A stretch of DNA of 64,000 nucleotides from Chryseobacterium aquaeductus (GTDB lineage Bacteria > Bacteroidota > Bacteroidia > Flavobacteriales > Weeksellaceae): positions 3,162,001 through 3,226,000 of the forward strand of contig NZ_CAJIMS010000001.1 in assembly GCF_905175375.1 (NCBI RefSeq). The letters run 5' to 3'. The position numbers and the translations under genes are program-made. The notes under the pieces are model-generated. The model made no database searches. It saw only the letters and a program-made list of their open reading frames with translations, and was not told where the DNA came from. Shown piece after piece: positions 52,464-61,257 of the stretch (within the stretch, counting starts at the first letter, position 1; each line of letters starts with the position of its first letter).

Positions 52464-53270
52464 ATGTCATACGGTTTACTTAAAGGGAAGAAAGGAATTA
52501 TTTTTGGAGCCCTTAATGAACAATCTATCGCATGGAAAGTTGCTGAGAGATGCCATGAAGAAGGCGCTGAATTTATTTTATCAAACGCCCCGATCGCTTT
52601 GAGAATGGGAGAATTGAACGGTTTAGCAGAAAAAACAGGTTCTGAAGTTATAGGTGCAGATGCAACTTCTACTGAAGATCTTAATAAACTTTTTGACGCT
52701 GCAATAGAAAAATTCGGAAAAATAGATTTTATCCTTCACTCAATAGGAATGTCCGTAAATGTAAGAAAAGGAAAGCACTATACCGAAATGAATTATGACT
52801 GGACGGAGAAAGGTTGGGATATCTCGGCTGTTTCTTTTCATAAAGTTATGCGTACGGCTTGGGAAAAAGACTGTATGAATGAATGGGGAAGTATTTTGGC
52901 ATTGACTTACATCGCAGCTCAAAGAGCATTCCCGGATTACAATGATATGTCTGATAACAAAGCATACCTAGAAAGTATTGCCAGAACTTTCGGATATTAC
53001 TGGGGTGAAAGAAAAGTACGTGTGAACACAGTTTCTCAGTCTCCAACAGTTACGACAGCAGGAAGCGGAGTAAAAGGCTTCGGAGGTTTCTTAGGATATG
53101 CTGAAGATATGTCTCCACTAGGAAATGCATCAGCTCTTGAGTGTGCAGATTATTGTGTAACATTATTTTCTGATCTTACGAAGAAAGTTACCATGCAGAA
53201 TTTATTCCACGATGGAGGATTCAGCAATACAGGAGTTACGCAAAAAGTAATTGAAAAATATGATTTCTAA
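52464..53270 (+). CDS. fabI: Enoyl-[acyl-carrier-protein] reductase (NADH)
   Basis: Last step of the fatty acid elongation cycle, reducing trans-2-enoyl-ACP. Atypical SDR of 268 residues: cofactor-binding start LKGKKGIIFGALNEQSIAW, DFILHSIGM, and the catalytic Tyr and Lys in PDYNDMSDNK (Tyr-x6-Lys), preceded by AQRAFPD. The C-terminal substrate-binding segment PTVTTAGSGVKGFGGFL lacks nothing obvious. Triclosan would be expected to inhibit this class. Monocistronic. Confidence 0.95.
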   Translation: MSYGLLKGKKGIIFGALNEQSIAWKVAERCHEEGAEFILSNAPIALRMGELNGLAEKTGSEVIGADATSTEDLNKLFDAAIEKFGKIDFILHSIGMSVNVRKGKHYTEMNYDWTEKGWDISAVSFHKVMRTAWEKDCMNEWGSILALTYIAAQRAFPDYNDMSDNKAYLESIARTFGYYWGERKVRVNTVSQSPTVTTAGSGVKGFGGFLGYAEDMSPLGNASALECADYCVTLFSDLTKKVTMQNLFHDGGFSNTGVTQKVIEKYDF

Positions 53271-53301
53271 ACGTCAATAAACGTTTTTAAACTAAAATAA
53301 T

Positions 53302-53331
53302 AAAAGCCAAAGTAAGATACTTTGGCTTTTT
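53302..53331 (+). terminator. Terminator after fabI
   Basis: Thirteen-base perfect stem (53302-53314 with 53318-53330, core AAGCCAAAGTA) and T-rich tail. Confidence 0.85.
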
Positions 53332-53370
53332 CATTTTTAAAAATTTCATGATTATTTATAATTAAAATCA

Positions 53371-53399
53371 AATCGGCGACACCAAAGATGTCGCCGATT
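53371..53399 (-). terminator. Hairpin after the last gene of the glucan locus
   Basis: Eleven-base perfect stem AATCGGCGACA/TGTCGCCGATT with a seven-base loop, just past the stop of the leftward GH30 gene; the T tract on the minus strand is interrupted, so termination is likely but not certain. Confidence 0.6.
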
Positions 53400-53427
53400 C
53401 TCGTAATAAAAATGTTAATATGATGTG

Positions 53428-54867
53428 CTATAAAATTACGGTCTGTATAGAATGTGCAGGTGCTGAAAGTTTTGCAGCCATTCCTTCAATCCAAAGATTG
53501 GTATCCATATCGTTGTCAGAATCGTTCATGATAACGGTAACTAACTGTCCGTTTTCATTCATGAAAGTTGTTGAAGTTAGAGCTGCCCTGTTTGATGAGG
53601 TTCCGATTCTCTGAGCATTTGGTTTAATATATTTCGAAACGTGACCGACATAATAATATTCATAAGTATAATGAACTTCCCCGGTTTTTGTATCTGCAAT
53701 AATTGGTGCAAAACAGAAATTCCCAACATGGTTTGGCCCGCCTGTTTCGTCCAAAAGTACGTTCCAGTCAGTCCATAAAGCGGTTCCTTTATTGAAATCG
53801 TTGATCATATTTCTTCCGTACAATTCGCCTAAACTTACATCGTAGATTTTAGATAAATCAAATTGTTCTTTACAGCCTTCGGTAAATGCCAAAAATTTAT
53901 CAGGAAAAGCTCTTTGTGTTTCCGATAAATTATCAAAAAGCTGAGTCTTGTTATTCCATGTTTCGTACCAGTGATAACCGATTCCGTGCGCATATTTTGA
54001 AGTTTCAGGATCACTTAAAGTTGTGGTTGCTCTTTGGTAAATTAAATCACGGTTGTGATCCCAAATCATGACTTTTTTATCTTTAAAACCGTTTTTCCAA
54101 AGCGTTGGTCCTAAATTCTTTTTAAGAAATTCGCCTTCTTCTTCAGCCGTATAAATACAAGATTCCCAGATTTGGGTCGCCATCGGCTCATTCTGAATTG
54201 TCAATCCCCAAACATTAATTCCTCTTTTTTCGTATTCCTTGATGAATTTCACATAATAATCTGCCCAGGTCTGATAAAACGGATTTTCCAGTCTTCCACC
54301 CTTCAGCATATTTTTATTAGATTTCATCCATGAAGGCGGACTCCACGGTGAAAAATAAAATGTAAAATTGTTTCCGATTGCCTTCTGAGCTTCCTTGATC
54401 ATCGGAATTTTATACTTCTCGTCATGAGCAACATTGAAAGATTTTAGGGATTTATCATTTTCTGTCACATACGTATAAGAATCGCTGGAAAAATCACATG
54501 AGTTCATGTTGGTACGCACAACGGTGTATCCCAAGCCGTTTTTTCCGTAGTAAGCTTCGATAATTTCTTTCTGCTTATTTTTTGGAAGTTTATAAAAAGT
54601 TTCGGCAGAGGCATCAGTTATCGCACCACCAATTCCGATAAGTTTCTGATATTTAAAATCAGGATCTACAAAAATACACGCATCCGTTTCTTTTGGCTGA
54701 GGCATTTTTTCAAATTTTACCATTCCTTTATCGACCATTTTTTGGTTGGTTTTAGAATTGGTGAAAATTACTTTTGCAGATTTCCCTGCATTATTTTTCC
54801 AGTAGTTTTGTGCATTTGCATTGAAGGCAATTCCGACTGTAAAACAACTTACGATTAGCTTTTTCAT
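53428..54867 (-). CDS. Glycoside hydrolase family 30 (glucosylceramidase-like) enzyme
   Basis: A 479-residue secreted (beta/alpha)8-barrel hydrolase. Signal peptide ends at ANAQ. Acid/base Glu in LTIQNEPMA and nucleophile Glu in LAFTEGCKEQ, with the surrounding YFSPWSPPSWMKS, VIWDHNRD and GIGYHWYETW blocks of GH30. The C-terminal beta-domain ends in HSIQTVIL, as in the family. Substrate within GH30 ranges over beta-1,6-glucan, glucosylceramide and xylan; a beta-glucan is most likely from context. Last gene of the leftward locus. Confidence 0.91.
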   Translation of the reverse strand: MKKLIVSCFTVGIAFNANAQNYWKNNAGKSAKVIFTNSKTNQKMVDKGMVKFEKMPQPKETDACIFVDPDFKYQKLIGIGGAITDASAETFYKLPKNKQKEIIEAYYGKNGLGYTVVRTNMNSCDFSSDSYTYVTENDKSLKSFNVAHDEKYKIPMIKEAQKAIGNNFTFYFSPWSPPSWMKSNKNMLKGGRLENPFYQTWADYYVKFIKEYEKRGINVWGLTIQNEPMATQIWESCIYTAEEEGEFLKKNLGPTLWKNGFKDKKVMIWDHNRDLIYQRATTTLSDPETSKYAHGIGYHWYETWNNKTQLFDNLSETQRAFPDKFLAFTEGCKEQFDLSKIYDVSLGELYGRNMINDFNKGTALWTDWNVLLDETGGPNHVGNFCFAPIIADTKTGEVHYTYEYYYVGHVSKYIKPNAQRIGTSSNRAALTSTTFMNENGQLVTVIMNDSDNDMDTNLWIEGMAAKLSAPAHSIQTVIL

Positions 54868-54911
54868 TTGTTTCTTCTTCTTTTTCTATTTATTTTTAAA
54901 CCACCCCGTCT

Positions 54912-54952
54912 AAATTTTCCTTGAAAATTTATCCACCCCTCCAAAGGAGGGG
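54912..54952. repeat. Tandem hairpins between GH16 and the terminal GH30 gene
   Basis: Two adjacent inverted repeats: AAATTTTC/GAAAATTT (54912-54919 with 54923-54930) and CCCCTCC/GGAGGGG (54936-54942 with 54946-54952). The GC-rich one is unusual in this A+T-rich region and has no T tract, so it looks more like a repetitive palindrome or mRNA processing site than a terminator. Confidence 0.5.
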
Positions 54953-54969
54953 AATTCTCGCAATGCCTA

Positions 54970-55809
54970 TTATTTATTCTGATAAACCCTTACATAATCG
55001 ATGTAATATTTCTGTGGAAAGATCGTGTCATCAATTCCTTCTTTTCCTCCCCAAAATCCACCGACAGCAAGATTTAAAATGATAAAATATGGTTGATCAA
55101 AAGGCCACGTTTCGTAGGTTTTCTCTTTATTTTCATAAGTGAAAAACTTCTGATCGTCCATATAAACATCAATTTTTTCAGGTGTCCAATCTGCTTTGTA
55201 AGTGTGGAATTTTTCACTCGCATCTTTGACAATTAGTGTGTCAGTTTTCTGAGTTCCGATAATGTGATTGTACTTTTTGGTGTGCACAGAAGCATGAACG
55301 TAACCTTGATTAAAACCAACGTGCTCCATAATATCCAGTTCGCCATCATCCGGCCATTCTTTCATCTTTTCACTCATCATCCAGATTGCAGGCCAGGTTC
55401 CGCGACCTTTCGGAAGCTTTGCACGAACTTCAACCGTTCCATACTGAAAAGAAAATTTTCCTTTCGTTAAAAGTCTTGCAGATGTATATTTATTCTTTTC
55501 CCAGTTTTCTTTTTTGGCTTCGATAATAAGATTTCCATATTCCATTCTTGCATTTTCCAAACGGTTTTTGGTATAAAACTGAGCTTCATTATTACCATAA
55601 CCATCTCCTCCGACATCGTAATTCCATTTAGTAGAATCAGGCAATCCTTTTCCGTTAAATTCATCATTCCAGATTAGTTTTCTGCTTAGATCTGGTTTGT
55701 TGGAAGCACAATTTAATGTAGAAAAAACTAAAGTTCCTCCGATAAATAATTGAAAAATATGTTGAAATTTTATTTTCAAAATTTTGAATTTATTGTTTAC
55801 TATTTTCAA
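54970..55809 (-). CDS. Glycoside hydrolase family 16 endo-beta-1,3-glucanase (laminarinase-like) lipoprotein
   Basis: A 279-residue lipoprotein: leader ends with FSTLNC, so Cys at about residue 34. GH16 core: WNYDVGGDGYGNNEAQFYT, GRGTWPAIWMM, and the catalytic motif GELDIMEHVG (Glu-x-Asp-x2-Glu; nucleophile and acid/base), and the VHTKKYNHI and ADWTPEKI strands. This catalytic pattern with a bulged strand is the laminarinase type. Surface exposure is likely. It cuts internal beta-1,3 (or mixed 1,3/1,4) links. Confidence 0.92.
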   Translation of the reverse strand: MKIVNNKFKILKIKFQHIFQLFIGGTLVFSTLNCASNKPDLSRKLIWNDEFNGKGLPDSTKWNYDVGGDGYGNNEAQFYTKNRLENARMEYGNLIIEAKKENWEKNKYTSARLLTKGKFSFQYGTVEVRAKLPKGRGTWPAIWMMSEKMKEWPDDGELDIMEHVGFNQGYVHASVHTKKYNHIIGTQKTDTLIVKDASEKFHTYKADWTPEKIDVYMDDQKFFTYENKEKTYETWPFDQPYFIILNLAVGGFWGGKEGIDDTIFPQKYYIDYVRVYQNK

Positions 55810-55813
55810 AGAT

Positions 55814-55866
55814 TGTCATGCTGGAAGCATCTCTACAAAGATTATTTAGATTCCTTCAGAATGACA
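55814..55866. repeat. TGTCAT...ATGACA imperfect inverted-repeat element between GH3 and GH16 genes
   Basis: Left arm TGTCATGCTGGAAGCATCT (55814-55832) and right arm AGATTCCTTCAGAATGACA (55848-55866) match as inverted repeats at 15 of 19 positions, with a 15-base centre. It lies in the 148-base GH3-GH16 gap. The form looks like a small dispersed palindromic repeat; copy number cannot be told from this window. Confidence 0.65.
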
Positions 55867-55957
55867 AACTTAATATTTATAAAGTTTTTACAAAAAACAT
55901 TCAGTCTTCTACCACCAAAAGCGAGGTTTATCCCGCTCTTAATAAGTAAACTAATAT

Positions 55958-58180
55958 TTATTTTGACCAATTAATTCTCATTGCCTGAACATTTTGAGAA
56001 TTGGTACCTACCATAATGTCAAATTCTCCGCTTTCCCAATCATAGTTTAATTCATCATCATAGAATTTTAAATTTTCCGGAGTCAAAATAAAGTTGACGG
56101 TTTTGGTTTCTCCTTTTTTAATGAAAACTTTATGAAAACCTTTCAATTCTTTCACGGGTCTCACTACTCTTCCAAACAGATCTTTGATGTACAATTGCAC
56201 TACTTCTTCCCCATCGTAATTTCCTGTATTTGAAATATTTAAACTAATATTCAATCTCTGATTTCCTTTAAGATTTGTTGAACTTAAATTCATATCAGAA
56301 TATTTAAATTGAGTATAGCTTAAACCATAACCAAACGGAAACTTAGGATCATTATCCAAATCGATATACGCAGAAACATAATTTCTGTCTGTATTATTTT
56401 TCGCAGGTCTTCCTGTGTTGTAATGATTGTAATAAACAGGGATTTGTCCTTCAGTTCTTGGGAAAGTCATCGGTAATTTTCCACCAGGATTTACTGTTCC
56501 GAAAAGTACATCCGCAATTGAATTTCCTGCTTCTGTTCCCAACCACCAATTGTACATAATTGTTGGAATATTGTCTGCCGCCCAGTCGAAAACTAAAGGT
56601 CTTCCGGCATTGATCATTAAGACAATCGGTTTTCCTGTTTTTGCAATTTCTTTTAATAAATCTTCCTGAACTCCAGTGAAATGCAGATTACTTCTACTTT
56701 TCGCTTCACCGCTCATCGCGTGACCTTCACCTAAAGTCATGATGACAACGTCTGCTTTTTTTGCAGTTTCTATCGCTTCTGCAAACATTGATTTGTCCTG
56801 GTCATCAACGTTTGCGCCTTTTGCATAAAGTAAAGTTGAGTTTTTGTCTAATTGATTTTTGATTCCGTCAAACTGAGTGATGATTCTTTGATTATCATCT
56901 TTAAAAGCAACCGACCAAAACCCGTGATTGGCAGTGGTTTCTTTTCCAAAAGGTCCAATTAAAGCAACAGTTTTAGTCGATTTTGAAATTGGAAGAATAT
57001 TTTTTTGATTTTTCAATAAAACAATACTTTTTGAACCAAATTCTCTCCCGAATTCTCTGTTTTCCTGATTGTTTAGCTGTTCTTTCTGTCTTTTCTCACT
57101 GCTGAATCTGTAAGGATCATCAAATAATCCCATCTCAAATTTTTTCAATAAAATTTTTCTTGCGGCATCGTCGATTAACTTTGGATCAACTTTACCTTCT
57201 TTAACTAAATTAGGAAGTTCAGCCATGTAGACACGACTTTCCATATCCATATCGCTTCCGGCAATGATTGCTTTTTCTGCAGCTTCTTTATTGTCTTTTG
57301 CGTAACCATGAGGAACCATTTCGCCGATACTTCCCCAATCTGAAACCACAAAACCTTGGTATTTCCATTTATCTTTTAAAAGATTTCTTAAAATGTATCT
57401 GTTTGCAGTTGCCGGAATTCCGTTGATGTCATTAAAAGAGTTCATAAAAGTGGCAACACCTGCTTCTGCCGCAGCTTTGAATGGTGGCAAATATGTTTCA
57501 TGCAATTGTCTTAAACTCATGTCAACAGAATTGTAATCTCTTCCGCCAACTGCTGCTCCATACGCTGCAAAATGCTTTGCACACGCCATTATTGCATCAA
57601 GATTTCCCAAACCTCTTCCTTGAAAACCTTTGATTCTGGCCAAACCAATCTGAGTTCCGAGATAAGTATCTTCACCCGAACCTTCCATTACTCTACCCCA
57701 TCTTGGATCTCTTGCAATGTCAACCATTGGCGCAAACGTCCAGTGAATTCCGTAAGCTGAAGCTTCTGTTGCAGCAATTCTTTCAGATTTTTCGATTAAT
57801 CCTAAATCCCAGCTTGCAGCCTGACCGAGATTTACCGGAAATGTAGTTCTGTATCCGTGAATAACGTCCTGACCAAATAATAAAGGAATTTTCAGTCTTG
57901 ATTTTAAAGCTAATTCCTGAAATTTTCTCGTTTCTTCAGCACCCGAAACATTAAGCATTGAGCCTACTTTACCTTTTTTAATTTGGTCTAAAACACTTGC
58001 AGAATTAGAATTTTGAGGTCCCGTTGCATATTCAAAACCGCTGTATTGCACAAGTTGTCCTATTTTTTCTTCCAAAGTCATTTTAGACAATAGTTCAGAA
58101 ACCTTTTGGTCATTTGTTTTTTGCCCGAAAGAATTGAATCCAAATATTGTAAATGCTAATATGAAATAAAGTTTCTTCAT
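55958..58180 (-). CDS. bglX: Glycoside hydrolase family 3 beta-glucosidase
   Basis: A 740-residue periplasmic enzyme releasing glucose from the non-reducing end of beta-glucan oligomers. Signal peptide ends at NSFGQ. N-terminal barrel: FGQDVIHGYRTTFPVNLGQAASW, GHWTFAPMVDIARDPRWGR-type block and the catalytic nucleophile Asp in FVVSDWGSIGE. The second domain has the LTLGEGHAMSGEA acid/base region, and a fibronectin III-like C-terminus (VQLYIKDLFG onward). The TAAATTTG box at 58217-58224, on the minus strand about 37 bases before the ATG, may give it a promoter of its own. Confidence 0.94.
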   Translation of the reverse strand: MKKLYFILAFTIFGFNSFGQKTNDQKVSELLSKMTLEEKIGQLVQYSGFEYATGPQNSNSASVLDQIKKGKVGSMLNVSGAEETRKFQELALKSRLKIPLLFGQDVIHGYRTTFPVNLGQAASWDLGLIEKSERIAATEASAYGIHWTFAPMVDIARDPRWGRVMEGSGEDTYLGTQIGLARIKGFQGRGLGNLDAIMACAKHFAAYGAAVGGRDYNSVDMSLRQLHETYLPPFKAAAEAGVATFMNSFNDINGIPATANRYILRNLLKDKWKYQGFVVSDWGSIGEMVPHGYAKDNKEAAEKAIIAGSDMDMESRVYMAELPNLVKEGKVDPKLIDDAARKILLKKFEMGLFDDPYRFSSEKRQKEQLNNQENREFGREFGSKSIVLLKNQKNILPISKSTKTVALIGPFGKETTANHGFWSVAFKDDNQRIITQFDGIKNQLDKNSTLLYAKGANVDDQDKSMFAEAIETAKKADVVIMTLGEGHAMSGEAKSRSNLHFTGVQEDLLKEIAKTGKPIVLMINAGRPLVFDWAADNIPTIMYNWWLGTEAGNSIADVLFGTVNPGGKLPMTFPRTEGQIPVYYNHYNTGRPAKNNTDRNYVSAYIDLDNDPKFPFGYGLSYTQFKYSDMNLSSTNLKGNQRLNISLNISNTGNYDGEEVVQLYIKDLFGRVVRPVKELKGFHKVFIKKGETKTVNFILTPENLKFYDDELNYDWESGEFDIMVGTNSQNVQAMRINWSK

Positions 58181-58216
58181 TGTAATTTAATTTTTTATTT
58201 GCTAATTATTAAATAA

Positions 58217-58224
58217 CAAATTTA
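58217..58224 (-). promoter_or_regulatory. -7 box TAAATTTG before the GH3 gene
   Basis: Minus-strand TAnnTTTG 37 bases before the GH3 ATG, in a 160-base gap that also contains CACAAAGTGCACAAAG repeat text (58228-58243). The gap suggests the GH3-GH16-GH30 genes may be transcribed partly independently of susCD. Confidence 0.4.
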
Positions 58225-58340
58225 AACACAAAGTGCACAAAGTTTTTTTTAAATACCTACTGCTTTTAAGTTACACGAAGCCGTTTCACTTATAAAAGTC
58301 TGCAAAGATTTTTTTAATAATAATTTAAAGGACATTTAAT

Positions 58341-59771
58341 TTAAAAAATATAAGTTGCGACCGAATTTGCAGAAATATTTACCGGAGCTGTTTTGTTGTT
58401 GTATTTAATATTAAAGTTTTCTTCCGTTTTGCTATAATTTTGGACGATTAAAATCGTTTTTCCGTCTGGAGTTTTAAATGCAACTGTTGAAAGTTTATCT
58501 GTCTCCGTTGAAAAAATTCTCTGAGAGTTGGCAGGAACAAATTTTGAGGCGTGAGCAATAATGTAATAAGCCACATTTCTAGTGAAATTCTCACTATCAG
58601 AGACTGTGATTGCACCTTTACATTCTGTGCAACCTCCTTGTGTATGAGGTTTGAATTGTGGATCGTTGGCTAAGTTCCATTCAAGCGCGATTTTGCTCCA
58701 GTTTCTCATCGAGCCTATAATTACATTTTTTGTGTGCCAGTTTAGATCTTCGTTGAAAGTACCTTTCGCACCCGTCCATTGTTCCGTAAAATAAAGATTC
58801 TTATCTGAATGAGCATTATGAACTGTACTTAAAGCAGAAATATCACCTTCGTACAAATGAAAAGCCGAACCGTCAATATATTGATTGGCCTCAGAATCAT
58901 TTAAGATATTAATTGCATATTCTGGTTTGTTGCAATTGTGATCGTAAACGACAATCTTAGTTTTAATCTTATTTGATTTAAAAATTGGCCCTAAACTTTG
59001 CTTGATAAAATCTCTCTGTTGAACAGAAACCATCAACAAGCTTGGATTATTTCCAGGATGTAACGGTTCGTTTTGAGGAGTAACTGCATCAATGGTAATT
59101 CCTTCTTTCTGCATTCCCTGAATGTATTTTACAAAATATTTTGCATATGTATCGTAATATTCAGGTTTTAAAGATCCGCCAATTGACTTTCCATTATCTT
59201 TCATCCAAACCGGAGGCGACCAAGGTGCTGCAATGATTTTTATTTTAGGATTGATCGCCAAGATTTCTTTCAGTATAGAAATAAGATCTTTATCTCTTGC
59301 CAAACTGAATTTAGACAGAGACAGATCTGTTTCACCTTGCGGTAAATCATTATAAGAGAAAACTTCGCCATCCAGATCTGATGCGCCAATACTTAATCTT
59401 AAATAACTTACAGCAATCGAATTTTTATCATTTCCGAAAAGTTCATTTAGCAAAGCTTTCCTTTTTGATGCTGAAAGACGGTTGATTACTTCAACACTTC
59501 CGCCCGTTAATGTATATCCGAAACCATCAATATATTGAAACTTTTGACTCTCATCAATCTCAATATTTTGAAAATTATTTGAACTACTTACAAAACTAAC
59601 TGAGGTTTGTTGCTGTAATTTTACGCTTTCATCACCTTTAGTAAGCCAAACCTGAACTTTGTTATCTGAATTAGAAACAGATTTACAAGAAGATAAAGAC
59701 AAAAGTACCACCCCACAAATGAGTGGCGTGATACTTTTTAAGAAGAAACTAAATTTTTTTATATAGAACAT
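58341..59771 (-). CDS. Glycoside hydrolase family 30 lipoprotein, probable endo-beta-1,6-glucanase
   Basis: A 476-residue lipoprotein; the ATG at 59771 is chosen because it gives a proper leader (FFLKSITPLICGVVLLSLSSC) and starts one base after susD stops, whereas the open frame upstream lies inside susD. GH30 features: GFGYTLTGGSVEV, SYLRLSIGASDLD, AAPWSPPVWMKDNG, acid/base Glu in TPQNEPLHPG and nucleophile Glu in YFTEQWTGAKG, with a beta-sandwich C-terminus. Most close bacterial relatives of this shape hydrolyse beta-1,6-glucan. Directly coupled to SusD, so surface-located. Confidence 0.9.
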   Translation of the reverse strand: MFYIKKFSFFLKSITPLICGVVLLSLSSCKSVSNSDNKVQVWLTKGDESVKLQQQTSVSFVSSSNNFQNIEIDESQKFQYIDGFGYTLTGGSVEVINRLSASKRKALLNELFGNDKNSIAVSYLRLSIGASDLDGEVFSYNDLPQGETDLSLSKFSLARDKDLISILKEILAINPKIKIIAAPWSPPVWMKDNGKSIGGSLKPEYYDTYAKYFVKYIQGMQKEGITIDAVTPQNEPLHPGNNPSLLMVSVQQRDFIKQSLGPIFKSNKIKTKIVVYDHNCNKPEYAINILNDSEANQYIDGSAFHLYEGDISALSTVHNAHSDKNLYFTEQWTGAKGTFNEDLNWHTKNVIIGSMRNWSKIALEWNLANDPQFKPHTQGGCTECKGAITVSDSENFTRNVAYYIIAHASKFVPANSQRIFSTETDKLSTVAFKTPDGKTILIVQNYSKTEENFNIKYNNKTAPVNISANSVATYIF

Positions 59772-59772
59772 T

Positions 59773-61239
59773 TTAATAACCAGAATTTTGGGTAAGATTG
59801 GGGTTTTTATCAATCTGAGCCTGTGGAACTGGCCATAACAATCTGTTTTGATTGATATTTGCTGCGTAAGAAAGAGCTGTTCCGTTTCCATCTTTTTGTG
59901 CAGAAAGAATAGCGATTGCTTTTCCTGTTCTTTTGAGGTCAAACCAACGATGTCCCTCGAAAGCCAATTCTAATTTTCTTTCCCAAAGTATTTTATTAAT
60001 AGCATCATCTGCACTAGAAAAAGAAACAGACCCTAATCCTGCTCTAGTTCTTACTTTATTAACTTCTACTGCTGCGCCCGTTAAATCTCCTGTTTTTGCC
60101 AAAGCTTCTGATTTTAATAATAAAATATCGGCTAAACGGAAGATATAGAAATTTTGGGTTCCGTCTGTTTGTCTTTGTTTGTTGAGGAATGGATAATTAT
60201 TTGACGCCCAAAACGCATCTGACCAATTGACTGTAGAAGTAGCAAATTTAACTGATGTTGCTTTTCTAACTACATCTCCTTCATCATTAAAGGATTTTAC
60301 CAAATCATTAGAAGGAACATTAAATTTCTTCCAATCTGTTCCTGTAAACATAAAAGTACTCCAAGCTCCTATTGTACTTCCCCATCCTTCTCCGTTGGCT
60401 TCCCAAATAGATTCTGAGTTTCCTTCATGCATCCCATCAAATAACTGATCGTACGTCGATAATAAAGTGTAATTATCTGCAATTACTGCATTACAATATT
60501 GTAAAGATTTTGCGTAATCTGGAGATGGTTTTGTTGCATATAGTTTTGCCAATAATGCATTAATTGCTCCTTTATTCACTTTAAATTTATTAGAACTTGC
60601 TGGTGCAGTTGCAACCACCGATTCTAAATCAGAAATAATGAATTGATACACTTCAGAAGCTGGTTTTCTTGTTGGATAAAGTTGCGTATAAGCCTCATCA
60701 AAATTATCAGAGCTTACAGAAATATAGGCTTTTGTAACCAATGGATAGTCTCCCCACAATTGTACTCCGTGAAAATTAGCTAATGCTCTCATTGTTTTGG
60801 CTTCTGCCAAAATTTCTGCTTTGCGTGTTGCCGTAAGGTCAGTTGCTTGGTCTATGTAATTAATAAGGATATTACATTTATAAATAAGTGCTGTTAAATA
60901 ATTCCAATCTCTGTTTACGTTGGTATTGGTAGCCAAAATCCTGTACTCATCTTGCTGAAAGTTTTGTACATTATCTGCACCAGCATACGCAACATCTGTT
61001 TGTGCATCACCATTAAAATAATTATCCAATTGCCAATATTCTCCTCCAAATTCTGAATAAATGGATTTCAGTTTGGATTCCGCATCAGCAGCATTTTTAA
61101 CTACTATATTATCAGATTGCTGAACTTGATCTGTAATAGGTTCTGTATCCAAAAAGCGATTACAAGAAGTGGTGGTAAGACCGATAACTCCCAAAAATAT
61201 AGCAACTGGATACGATTTTATATAATTTTTAAGTTTCAT
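59773..61239 (-). CDS. SusD/RagB-family nutrient-binding lipoprotein
   Basis: A 488-residue outer-membrane lipoprotein that works with SusC to capture oligosaccharides. Lipobox VIGLTTTSC puts the lipidated Cys at about residue 26, followed by NRFLDTEPITDQ. Helical TPR-like bundle through the middle (AEAKTMRALANFHGVQLWGDYPLV), and the conserved C-terminal INKILWERKLELAFEGHRWFDLKRTG and RLLWPVPQAQIDKNPNL blocks. Eighteen bases after susC and one base before the GH30 gene, i.e. tightly co-transcribed. Confidence 0.95.
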   Translation of the reverse strand: MKLKNYIKSYPVAIFLGVIGLTTTSCNRFLDTEPITDQVQQSDNIVVKNAADAESKLKSIYSEFGGEYWQLDNYFNGDAQTDVAYAGADNVQNFQQDEYRILATNTNVNRDWNYLTALIYKCNILINYIDQATDLTATRKAEILAEAKTMRALANFHGVQLWGDYPLVTKAYISVSSDNFDEAYTQLYPTRKPASEVYQFIISDLESVVATAPASSNKFKVNKGAINALLAKLYATKPSPDYAKSLQYCNAVIADNYTLLSTYDQLFDGMHEGNSESIWEANGEGWGSTIGAWSTFMFTGTDWKKFNVPSNDLVKSFNDEGDVVRKATSVKFATSTVNWSDAFWASNNYPFLNKQRQTDGTQNFYIFRLADILLLKSEALAKTGDLTGAAVEVNKVRTRAGLGSVSFSSADDAINKILWERKLELAFEGHRWFDLKRTGKAIAILSAQKDGNGTALSYAANINQNRLLWPVPQAQIDKNPNLTQNSGY

Positions 61240-61257
61240 TTTAATTAATTTTAAATA

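Noticed and set aside
59773..59942. N-terminal extension of the GH30 gene overlapping susD by 170 bases
   Set aside because: The extension lies wholly inside susD, has no leader and is followed by a proper lipoprotein leader at 59771.
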